This document shows positions 6,198-11,842 of a stretch of 11,842 bases of DNA, in pieces. This stretch comes from Burkholderiales bacterium (GTDB lineage: Bacteria; Pseudomonadota; Gammaproteobacteria; Burkholderiales; SG8-39): assembly GCA_016649475.1 (NCBI GenBank), contig JAENXP010000021.1:1-11842 (forward strand), read 5' to 3'. How positions within the stretch are numbered: the first letter of the stretch is position 1; each line of letters begins with the position of its first letter. Under the pieces are notes generated by a model. It saw nothing but the letters and a program-made list of their open reading frames with translations, made no database searches and was not told where the DNA came from. The position numbers and the translations under genes were made by a program.

Positions 6198-7385
6198 ATG
6201 AAGCAATTAATCCTCAAGTTCGGACGCGAGAAGTCGCTACTGCGCCGCCATCCCTGGATATTCTCCGGCGCGGTGGCGCGCGTGCAGGGCGACCCCGAGC
6301 CCGGTGACAGCGTGGCGGTGCGCGCAGCAGGCGGAGAATTCCTCGCCTGGGCCGCCTACAGCCCGGCCTCGCAGATCCGCGCCCGCGTGTGGAGCTGGGA
6401 CGAACAGGAGGCGGTCGACGGCGATATGCTGCGTGCGCGGTTGCGCGGGGCCCTGGCGGCGCGCGAGCGGCTGCTGGTCGCGGGGGACAGCGACGCGATG
6501 CGCCTGGTGCACGGGGAATCCGACGGCCTGCCCGGAATCGTCGCGGATCGCTACGGCGATGTGGTCGTGCTGCAGTTGCTCACCGCGGGAGCCGAACGCT
6601 GGCGCAGCGAAATTACGCAAGCGGTGCGCGAGCTCACCGGCTGCACCTGCGTGTTCGAGCGTTCCGACGCCGACGTGCGCGGGCTCGAAGGTCTGCCTGT
6701 GCGCAGCGGACTGCTGCACGGCACCTTGCCTGCCGCCGGCGTGTACATGCGCGAGCACGGTCTAAGCTATGGCGTGGATGTGGCCGCAGGCCACAAGACC
6801 GGCTTTTATCTGGATCAGCGTGACAATCGCAAGCACGTCGGCGGGCTGGCGCACGGGCGCGAAGTGCTCAATTGCTTCTGCTATAGCGGTGGTTTTACGC
6901 TCAATGCGCTCGCCGGCGGGGCGAAGTCGGTGCTGTCGGTGGACAGTTCGGCCGAAGCGCTTACACAGGCGCAGGCCAACCTGCAGCGCAACGATCTGGA
7001 CGCGGCGCGCGCCGACTGGCAGGACGCGGACGTGTTCAAGCATCTGCGCATTTTGCGCGACCAGGGGCGCAGCTTCGATCTCATTGTGCTCGATCCGCCC
7101 AAGTTTGCGCCCACGGCGGCGTTCGTGGAAAAAGCCGCGCGCGGCTACAAGGACATCAACCTGCTCGCGCTGAAACTGCTGCGACCTGACGGATTGCTCG
7201 CCAGCTTCTCCTGCTCCGGCGGTGTTTCCGCCGACCTGTTCCAGAAAATCCTCGCCGGCGCGGCGCTGGACGCCGGCGTGGACGCATCCATCGTCGGCCG
7301 CTACGCCGCCGCAGCGGACCACCCGGTGCTGCTGTCTTTCCCCGAGGGAGACTACTTAAAAGGGCTGCTGTTGCGGCGCAGCTAG
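6198..7385 (+). CDS. rlmI: 23S rRNA (cytosine-C5) methyltransferase RlmI
   Basis: SAM-dependent methyltransferase; the E. coli homologue makes m5C1962 in 23S rRNA. ATG 6198 is preferred because the protein then starts MKQLILKFGREKSLLRRHPW, matching the RlmI start, and has 395 residues against 396 in E. coli. An upstream ATG at 6063 would add 45 unrelated residues. An N-terminal PUA-like RNA-binding domain spans about 1-75. The central part includes LVHGESDGLPGIVADRYG (103-120). The Rossmann motif I is VLNCFCYSGGFTLNAL (223-238), the acidic SAM contact is VDSS (248-251), and the catalytic motifs are LDPPKF (298-303) and FSCSGG (337-342). No clear Shine-Dalgarno is visible. The gene looks intact, and its codon use resembles the hsl block more than the AT-richer cassette to its left. 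Confidence 0.94.
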   Translation: MKQLILKFGREKSLLRRHPWIFSGAVARVQGDPEPGDSVAVRAAGGEFLAWAAYSPASQIRARVWSWDEQEAVDGDMLRARLRGALAARERLLVAGDSDAMRLVHGESDGLPGIVADRYGDVVVLQLLTAGAERWRSEITQAVRELTGCTCVFERSDADVRGLEGLPVRSGLLHGTLPAAGVYMREHGLSYGVDVAAGHKTGFYLDQRDNRKHVGGLAHGREVLNCFCYSGGFTLNALAGGAKSVLSVDSSAEALTQAQANLQRNDLDAARADWQDADVFKHLRILRDQGRSFDLIVLDPPKFAPTAAFVEKAARGYKDINLLALKLLRPDGLLASFSCSGGVSADLFQKILAGAALDAGVDASIVGRYAAAADHPVLLSFPEGDYLKGLLLRRS

Positions 7386-7397
7386 GCGATAATCGCC
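7385..7397. repeat. Odd-centred palindrome at the rlmI stop
   Basis: GGCGAT (7385-7390) and ATCGCC (7392-7397) are exact reverse complements around a single A. The first G is the last base of the rlmI stop codon. The element includes GATAAT (7388-7393), which could act as a -10 for the next gene; a matching -35 is not clear (CTGCTG at 7365-7370 is poor). Confidence 0.3.
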
Positions 7398-7431
7398 CGT
7401 TCGACGCGCACACCTACATTCAGGATCGGAT

Positions 7432-8415
7432 ATGAAACCACAGGAAATGGTGCCGGTAACCATACTCACCGGCTTTTTGGGCAGCGGCAAGACCACGCTG
7501 CTCAACCGCATACTCAAGGAACAGCACGGGAGTCGCATCGCCGTCATCGAAAACGAGTTCGGCGAGGTAGGCATCGACAACGAGTTGCTGCTGCACGACA
7601 CGGGTGAACAAATCGTCGAGATGAACAACGGCTGCATCTGCTGCACCGTGCGCGGCGACCTGGTGCGCATCCTGGGCGAGCTGCAGGCGAAGCGCGAGGC
7701 AAAGCAACTCGACTTCGAGCGCATCATCATCGAGACCACCGGCATGGCCGACCCGGGGCCCGTGGCGCAGACTTTCTTCATGGACGAGGACATCGGCAGC
7801 TATTACCTGCTCGATTCCATCGTCACCGTGGTCGATGCCAAGCACGCGGACAAGCAGCTGGACGATTTTCGCGAAGCGCAGGAGCAGGTGGGCTTCGCCG
7901 ACCGCATCCTGCTGTCCAAGACCGACCTCATCAGCGCGGGCGAACAGGAGCAGCTGAAGGCGCGCCTGGTCAAGATCAATCCGCGCGCGCCGATCAAGCA
8001 GGTGCATTTCGGCAGCACGCCGCTGGCGGACATACTCGACATCCGCGGCTTCAACCTGAACGCGATTCTGGATATCGAGCCCGGCTTCCTCGAGGAGGAG
8101 CACCATGAGCACGACGACGAAGTGCACTCCTTCGTGTTCCGCGCGGATGCACCCTTCGATGGCGTGAAACTCGAGGAATTTCTCTCCGGCATGATCCAGG
8201 TCTACGGCCCGGACCTGCTGCGCTATAAGGGCGTGCTGTGGCTCGATCAGAACGAAAACCGGGTGGTGTTCCAGGGCGTGCACATGCTCATGGGCGGGGA
8301 CGTCGGCAAACCCTGGGGGCCGCAGGAGAAACGCGGCAGCGTGATGGTGTTCATCGGCAGGAAACTGCCGGAAGACCTGTTCGTACAGGGCTTGAAACAG
8401 TGCCTGCTCAGCTAG
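7432..8415 (+). CDS. yjiA: CobW/COG0523-family metal-binding GTPase, YjiA-like
   Basis: G3E GTPase of the COG0523 group, whose members act as metallochaperones or metal-homeostasis factors in the cytoplasm; 327 residues. Domain order: Walker [10 protein letters not shown] (14-22), switch region [11 protein letters not shown] (39-49), the metal-binding GCICC (67-71, thiols C68, C70, C71), the TTGMADPGP segment (102-110), and a G4 motif SKTD (162-165) where N/TKxD is more usual. A CobW C-terminal domain follows (about 232-327), with [11 protein letters not shown] and SVMVFIG motifs. Between the domains is an acidic/His linker [10 protein letters not shown] (221-230) that could bind metal. From memory, the TTGMADPG, RILLxKTD and RYKGVLW stretches match E. 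coli YjiA closely. No Zur-type operator was recognised. It may be transcribed with rlmI, 46 bases upstream. Confidence 0.88.
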   Translation: MKPQEMVPVTILTGFLGSGKTTLLNRILKEQHGSRIAVIENEFGEVGIDNELLLHDTGEQIVEMNNGCICCTVRGDLVRILGELQAKREAKQLDFERIIIETTGMADPGPVAQTFFMDEDIGSYYLLDSIVTVVDAKHADKQLDDFREAQEQVGFADRILLSKTDLISAGEQEQLKARLVKINPRAPIKQVHFGSTPLADILDIRGFNLNAILDIEPGFLEEEHHEHDDEVHSFVFRADAPFDGVKLEEFLSGMIQVYGPDLLRYKGVLWLDQNENRVVFQGVHMLMGGDVGKPWGPQEKRGSVMVFIGRKLPEDLFVQGLKQCLLS

Positions 8416-8538
8416 AGGGCGCTTCCAGCTTGGCGCAACCGCCCCGGGCCGGACGCGCGCAAGCAGCATCCAAGCCGCTGTACTGAAACAAGTATTTAGG
8501 CGAACTGCGGCGTCGGACCATAGCCGTATCGTGCATTT

Positions 8539-8589
8539 CTGGCTGCAGCGCCCTGCTGCCAGCCGCCAGCGCCGGCGCTCGATGGAGCG
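8539..8589. repeat. GC-rich cluster of overlapping inverted repeats between the GTPase gene and hslV
   Basis: Three elements lie in series. CTGGC (8539-8543) pairs with GCCAG (8558-8562), and the stem continues inward with one mismatch to a CGCC loop. AGCGCCGGCGCT (8568-8579) is a 12-base perfect palindrome. CGCTC (8576-8580) pairs with GAGCG (8585-8589). There is no T run, so this is not a standard intrinsic terminator. It ends 7 bases before the candidate hslV promoter and may be an mRNA 3' structure or an insulator. Confidence 0.4.
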
Positions 8590-8595
8590 GAAATC

Positions 8596-8625
8596 GGGTT
8601 GATTCCCGAAAAAGCGCCCCAATAT
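8596..8625 (+). promoter_or_regulatory. Candidate sigma-32 (heat-shock) promoter of hslVU
   Basis: GGGTTGAT (8596-8603) and CCCCAATAT (8617-8625) are separated by 13 bases. Compared with the E. coli sigma-32 pattern CCCTTGAA-N13-CCCCATTT, the TTGA core and the CCCCA of the -10 are kept. Transcription would start near 8632, about 23 bases before the hslV ATG. hslVU is a heat-shock operon in E. coli, which supports the call. The -35 outer bases deviate, so it is weaker than the Hsp20 promoter at 11094. Confidence 0.5.
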
Positions 8626-8654
8626 CCATGAATTGACCGTGCCGGACCCGAAAA

Positions 8655-9191
8655 ATGGAACAATTCCGTGGAACCACCATTCTGTCCGCGCGGCGCGGCC
8701 ATAGCGTTGCGCTCGGCGGGGACGGACAGGTTACTCTGGGCAATATCGTAATCAAATCCGGCGCGCGCAAGGTGCGGCGCCTGTACCACGATCGCATACT
8801 CGCCGGATTCGCCGGCGGCACCGCGGATGCCTTCACCCTGTTCGAGCGCTTCGAGGCCAAGCTGGAGAAGCATCAGGGCAACCTCCTGCGCTCGGCGGTG
8901 GAACTGGCCAAAGACTGGCGCACCGACCGCGTACTGCGGCGCCTGGAGGCGATGCTCGCCGTGGCGGACCGCGAAAGCTCGCTCATCATCACCGGGATGG
9001 GCGACGTGCTCGAACCCGAACTCGGCCTGATTGCCATCGGCTCGGGCGGACCCTATGCGCAGTCGGCGGCGCGGGCACTGCTGGAAAACACCACGCTCGC
9101 GCCCAAGGAAATTGTCGCCAAGTCGCTGGGCATCGCCGCGGACATCTGCATCTACACCAACCAGCAAGTTGTGATCGAAACCCTCGATTGA
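8655..9191 (+). CDS. hslV: ATP-dependent protease proteolytic subunit HslV (ClpQ)
   Basis: Threonine peptidase of the HslUV two-component protease, a double hexamer that degrades unfolded and regulatory proteins in the cytoplasm. The 178-residue product starts [11 protein letters not shown]7 is the expected N-terminal nucleophile after removal of the six-residue propeptide, and K34 corresponds to catalytic Lys28 of the mature enzyme. Other family segments are [10 protein letters not shown] (21-30), [18 protein letters not shown] (50-67), [10 protein letters not shown] (83-92) and [20 protein letters not shown] (127-146, Gly-rich loop). No strong Shine-Dalgarno precedes the ATG at 8655. hslU follows after 49 bases, so the two should be one operon, probably under the sigma-32-type promoter at 8596-8625. 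Confidence 0.97.
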   Translation: MEQFRGTTILSARRGHSVALGGDGQVTLGNIVIKSGARKVRRLYHDRILAGFAGGTADAFTLFERFEAKLEKHQGNLLRSAVELAKDWRTDRVLRRLEAMLAVADRESSLIITGMGDVLEPELGLIAIGSGGPYAQSAARALLENTTLAPKEIVAKSLGIAADICIYTNQQVVIETLD

Positions 9192-9240
9192 TGAAACTGA
9201 ATTGAGGCCGGCGTTGTCAAACTCTTTTCGCGAACAAGCC

Positions 9241-10599
9241 ATGTCGCACATGACCCCGCAGGAAATCGTCCACGAACTGGACAAGCACATCATCGGCCAG
9301 GACCGTGCCAAGCGCGCGGTCGCCATCGCGCTCAGAAATCGCTGGCGCCGGCAGCAGGTGGCCGAGCCGCTGCGCCACGAAATTACGCCGAAGAACATAC
9401 TCATGATCGGGCCGACCGGTGTGGGCAAGACCGAGATCGCGCGGCGCCTGGCGAAACTCGCCGACGCGCCCTTCATCAAGGTCGAGGCGAGCAAATTCAC
9501 CGAGGTGGGCTATGTCGGCCGCGACGTCGACACCATCGTGCGCGATCTGGTCGAGATCAGCTTCAAGGAGACGCGCGAGCACGCCGTGCGCATGGTGAGG
9601 ACCCGCGCCGACGACGCGGCCGAGGAACGCATCCTCGATGTGCTCCTTCCCCAGGCGCGCCGGACGGGGTCCTTCGAGGCGGTGGAGGCGGGCAGCGCCG
9701 CTGTCCCGGAAACCACGGAAGCATCGGCGACGCGGCAGAAGTTCAGGAAAAAGCTGCGCGAGGGCGATCTCGACGACAGGGAGATCGAAATCGAAGTGTC
9801 TGCGACGGCGGCGCAGATGGAAATCTTTGCGCCGCCCGGGATGGAAGAGCTGACTTCGCAGATCCAGGGCATGTTCCAGAATCTGTCCGGCAGCCGCAAG
9901 AAAACACGCAAACTGAAAATCCGCGAGGCGTTCAAGCTCGTCGCCGAAGAGGAAGCGGCGCGCATGATCAGCGACGAGGATCTCAAGACCCACGCGCTTG
10001 CCAACGCGGAGCAGAACGGCATCGTTTTCATCGACGAAATCGACAAGATCGCCAGCCGCTCCGAGATGTCGGGCGCCGATGTGTCGCGCCAGGGGGTGCA
10101 GCGCGATTTGCTTCCCCTGGTGGAAGGCACCACGGTTACCACCAAGTACGGCATGGTCAAGACCGACCACATCCTGTTCATCGCCAGCGGCGCGTTCCAT
10201 CTGGCCAAGCCTTCCGATCTCATCCCCGAGTTGCAGGGGCGGCTGCCGATACGGGTAGAGCTCGATTCGCTGTCGGCCGCCGATTTCGAGAGCATCCTTA
10301 CCCAGACCGATGCCTGCCTCACGCGGCAGTATCAGGCGCTGCTCGAGACCGAGGGCGTGACGCTGCAGTTTCAGCCCGACGGGGTAAAGCGATTGGCCGA
10401 AATCGCCTATGCCGTGAACGAGAAGACCGAGAACATCGGTGCGCGGCGCCTGTACACCGTGATGGAAAAGCTGCTCGAGGAAATTTCTTTCGATGCCGGC
10501 AAGCGCGACGCCGAGGTGATCACCATAGACGCACCGTACGTAGATGCGCGGCTGAAAGAGTTGGCGCAATCCGAAGACCTTGCACGGTACGTCTTGTAA
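9241..10599 (+). CDS. hslU: ATP-dependent protease ATPase subunit HslU (ClpY)
   Basis: AAA+ unfoldase that recognises, unfolds and threads substrates into HslV. The start at ATG 9241 ([10 protein letters not shown]) matches the known HslU N-terminus; an upstream TTG at 9202 would add 13 residues with no family match. The 452-residue protein shows Walker A GPTGVGKT (57-64), the pore loop GYVGRD (90-95), the variable intermediate I-domain (about 108-235), Walker B IVFIDEID (261-268), [12 protein letters not shown] (285-296), [11 protein letters not shown] (331-341), and sensor 2 GARR (400-403). The C-terminal RYVL tail is the part that docks into HslV. It is slightly longer than the 443-residue E. 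coli protein, with the difference probably in the I-domain. A weak ribosome-binding site suggests coupling to hslV. The copper chaperone gene follows after 20 bases. Confidence 0.98.
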   Translation: MSHMTPQEIVHELDKHIIGQDRAKRAVAIALRNRWRRQQVAEPLRHEITPKNILMIGPTGVGKTEIARRLAKLADAPFIKVEASKFTEVGYVGRDVDTIVRDLVEISFKETREHAVRMVRTRADDAAEERILDVLLPQARRTGSFEAVEAGSAAVPETTEASATRQKFRKKLREGDLDDREIEIEVSATAAQMEIFAPPGMEELTSQIQGMFQNLSGSRKKTRKLKIREAFKLVAEEEAARMISDEDLKTHALANAEQNGIVFIDEIDKIASRSEMSGADVSRQGVQRDLLPLVEGTTVTTKYGMVKTDHILFIASGAFHLAKPSDLIPELQGRLPIRVELDSLSAADFESILTQTDACLTRQYQALLETEGVTLQFQPDGVKRLAEIAYAVNEKTENIGARRLYTVMEKLLEEISFDAGKRDAEVITIDAPYVDARLKELAQSEDLARYVL

Positions 10600-10619
10600 A
10601 AACTTCCATGGAGACAAAC

Positions 10620-11093
10620 ATGAAACATTCCACACGGGCCGTGCTGTTCGGCTCAATTGGCCTGGTGCTCGGAAGCGGACTTCCCACCAGCGTGGTTCAC
10701 GCGCAGGAAGTGACCATCAGGGAACCCTGGGTGCGCGGCACTGTGCGCGGGCAGAAGGCGACCGGCGCCTTCATGCAGCTAACCGCCAGCGAGTCGGCCA
10801 CCCTGGTCGCGGTGGAGAGCCCGGTCGCGGGCTCGGTGCAGATCCACGAGATGAAAATGGAAAACGACGTCATGCAAATGCGCGCCATCTCCCGGCTCGA
10901 CCTGCCGGCGGGCAAGGCGGTCGAACTGAAACCCGGCGGCGGCTACCACGTCATGCTGATGGACCTGAAGCAGCCGTTGAAAAAAGGCGCAGCCGTGCCG
11001 ATCAGGTTGCGATTCGAGTCCAAGGACAAGACTTTCAAGACCATAGAGATTCAGGCGCAGGTGCGCGAGCTCGGCGCCAGCCCGAAGCAATAG
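10620..11093 (+). CDS. Periplasmic copper chaperone PCu(A)C
   Basis: Secreted copper-binding protein of the PCu(A)C (DUF461) family, which delivers Cu(I) to the CuA centre of cytochrome oxidase or buffers periplasmic copper. The ATG at 10620 has GGAG (10610-10613) 6 bases upstream; an in-frame ATG at 10608 would lack a suitably placed site. The 157-residue precursor has a signal peptide with probable cleavage after SVVHA (residue 28), and mature REPWVRGTVRGQKATGAFM follows. Copper ligands of the family pattern are present: H76 and M78 (IHEMKM), M87 (VMQMRAI), and H110-V-M112 (GGGYHVMLMDL). The gene lies 20 bases after hslU with no terminator between, so it may share the heat-shock transcript. 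No cytochrome oxidase or Sco gene is nearby. Confidence 0.9.
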   Translation: MKHSTRAVLFGSIGLVLGSGLPTSVVHAQEVTIREPWVRGTVRGQKATGAFMQLTASESATLVAVESPVAGSVQIHEMKMENDVMQMRAISRLDLPAGKAVELKPGGGYHVMLMDLKQPLKKGAAVPIRLRFESKDKTFKTIEIQAQVRELGASPKQ

Positions 11094-11123
11094 CACTTGA
11101 AACCCGTCATGCCCGCCCCATAT
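11094..11123 (+). promoter_or_regulatory. Sigma-32 heat-shock promoter of the Hsp20 gene
   Basis: CACTTGAA (11094-11101) and CCCCATAT (11116-11123) are separated by 14 bases. Both boxes are close to the sigma-32 consensus: CTTGAA is complete and CCCCAT is complete. It begins directly after the PCu(A)C stop codon. The predicted start near 11130 leaves about 47 bases of leader before the Hsp20 ATG at 11177. This is the strongest promoter call in the window. Confidence 0.75.
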
Positions 11124-11133
11124 TCAGATTACT

Positions 11134-11145
11134 GGCCGCGAGGCC
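11134..11145 (+). other. GNRA-capped hairpin in the Hsp20 mRNA leader
   Basis: GGCC (11134-11137), loop GCGA (11138-11141) and GGCC (11142-11145) form a 4-bp GC stem with a GNRA tetraloop near the 5' end of the predicted leader. The ribosome-binding site GGAAGGAG (11162-11169) is not paired with it. It may stabilise the mRNA. It is not by itself a ROSE or fourU thermometer, since I see no segment that pairs well with the Shine-Dalgarno. Confidence 0.4.
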
Positions 11146-11176
11146 GCAAACCGATAATTTTGGAAGGAGCATAGAC

Positions 11177-11605
11177 ATGGCAAATGTTTCGCGATATGAC
11201 CCTTTCGGGGACGTGTTCGACGATCTTCTGAAGGGCTTTTTTGTACGACCGATGGCATATGAGGGCCAGCCCGCTGCGCCGGGACGGATAAAAATCGACG
11301 TGACCGAGAGAAACGGCGCATATGTGGTACACGCCGAGATACCCGGGGTGAAGAAGGAAGACATCCAGGTCAGCATCGAAGGCGATCAGGTTTCGATCAG
11401 CGCCGAGGCCCGCGCCGAAAAGGAAGTCAAGGAAGACGAGCGGGTGTTGCACCGCGAGCGCTATTACGGCAAGGTCGCGCGCGCGTTCCGCCTGGGTACG
11501 GATATCGACCAGTCGGCCGCCAATGCCAAATACGCTGACGGCGTGCTCGAACTGACCTTGCCGAAGAAAGCCGATGCAGCCGGACGGCAGCTGACTATTC
11601 AATAA
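11177..11605 (+). CDS. hsp20: Small heat-shock protein, Hsp20/alpha-crystallin family
   Basis: ATP-independent holdase chaperone that forms oligomers and binds unfolding proteins in the cytoplasm; 142 residues. The ATG at 11177 is preceded by GGAAGGAG (11162-11169) with 7 bases between. An N-terminal arm (about 1-35, with DPFGDVFDDLLKGFF) leads into an alpha-crystallin domain (about 36-131). Diagnostic segments are IKIDVTERNGAYVVHAEIPG (38-57), VKKEDIQVSIEGDQVSI (58-74) and the signature ADGVLELTLPKK (120-131). The short C-terminal tail ends LTIQ, an L-x-I form of the I-x-I oligomer motif. It has its own sigma-32-type promoter (11094-11123) and intrinsic terminator (11626-11652), so it is probably a single-gene heat-shock unit. 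Confidence 0.95.
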   Translation: MANVSRYDPFGDVFDDLLKGFFVRPMAYEGQPAAPGRIKIDVTERNGAYVVHAEIPGVKKEDIQVSIEGDQVSISAEARAEKEVKEDERVLHRERYYGKVARAFRLGTDIDQSAANAKYADGVLELTLPKKADAAGRQLTIQ

Positions 11606-11625
11606 CAGGCTGGCGCAGTATCGAG

Positions 11626-11652
11626 AAAAGGCGGCCTGGTGCCGCCTTTTTT
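11626..11652 (+). terminator. Strong Rho-independent terminator after hsp20
   Basis: AAAAGGCGGC (11626-11635) and GCCGCCTTTT (11641-11650) pair perfectly over 10 bp around the loop CTGGT, and the T run continues to 11652. It lies 20 bases after the hsp20 stop and separates the heat-shock block from argB. The A-tract on the 5' arm means it could also work on the opposite strand. Confidence 0.92.
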
Positions 11653-11669
11653 CGTTCCAGCGGCGGTAA

Positions 11670-11842
<173 letters not shown>

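Noticed and set aside
7420..8622. 400-codon open frame on the minus strand opposite the YjiA-like GTPase gene
   Set aside because: It is the antisense shadow of a GC-rich gene whose plus-strand product has clear GTPase motifs; the minus-strand translation shows no recognisable domain.
9217..10656. 479-codon open frame on the minus strand across hslU
   Set aside because: The plus strand encodes a full-length HslU; the minus-strand frame covers it almost exactly and has no family signature.
11124..11176. ROSE or fourU RNA thermometer in the hsp20 leader
   Set aside because: No segment upstream pairs convincingly with GGAAGGAG; the TTTT next to it is adjacent, leaving no loop.

Overview
The window looks like chromosomal DNA from a betaproteobacterium. 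The grounds are the gene set xerC / hslVU / argB, an HslV with a short MEQF-type propeptide, a periplasmic PCu(A)C copper chaperone, and GC-rich coding DNA. The order or genus cannot be fixed by reading alone. All genes I support are on the + strand; the long minus-strand reading frames are shadows of these genes.

Region 1 (1-360) is the C-terminal catalytic half of XerC. Region 2 (361-647) is a visibly more AT-rich, gene-free spacer with several short inverted and direct repeats and a candidate promoter. Region 3 (648-6052) is a tight cassette: a three-part TRAP transporter (dctP, dctQ, dctM), a cytoplasmic hydrolase of the sulfatase/phosphonate monoester hydrolase superfamily, and a cytoplasmic metallo-beta-lactamase-fold hydrolase resembling AtsA-type arylsulfatases and RNase Z. 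dctQ/dctM overlap by 4 bases, dctM/hydrolase are 8 bases apart and hydrolase/MBL are directly abutted, so they are very probably one mRNA. The simplest reading is uptake of an intact small ester (sulfate, phosphonate or phosphate ester) followed by two-enzyme cleavage in the cytoplasm. The substrate is unknown.

Region 4 (6198-8415) holds rlmI (23S rRNA m5C methyltransferase) and a YjiA-like CobW-family metal GTPase. Region 5 (about 8596-11652) is a heat-shock block: hslV-hslU behind a candidate sigma-32 promoter, a PCu(A)C copper chaperone 20 bases after hslU, then an Hsp20 gene with a near-consensus sigma-32 promoter and a strong intrinsic terminator. The window ends in the 5' end of argB.

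The best candidate for something undescribed is the 648-6052 cassette. Its sulfatase-like enzyme carries C-G-N-S-R where the formylglycine signature C-x-P-x-R is expected. Its solute-binding protein appears to have Trp where TRAP proteins usually place the carboxylate-binding Arg. It pairs two hydrolases from unrelated folds that have each produced sulfatases. No sulfatase-maturation gene and no regulator gene are in the window.
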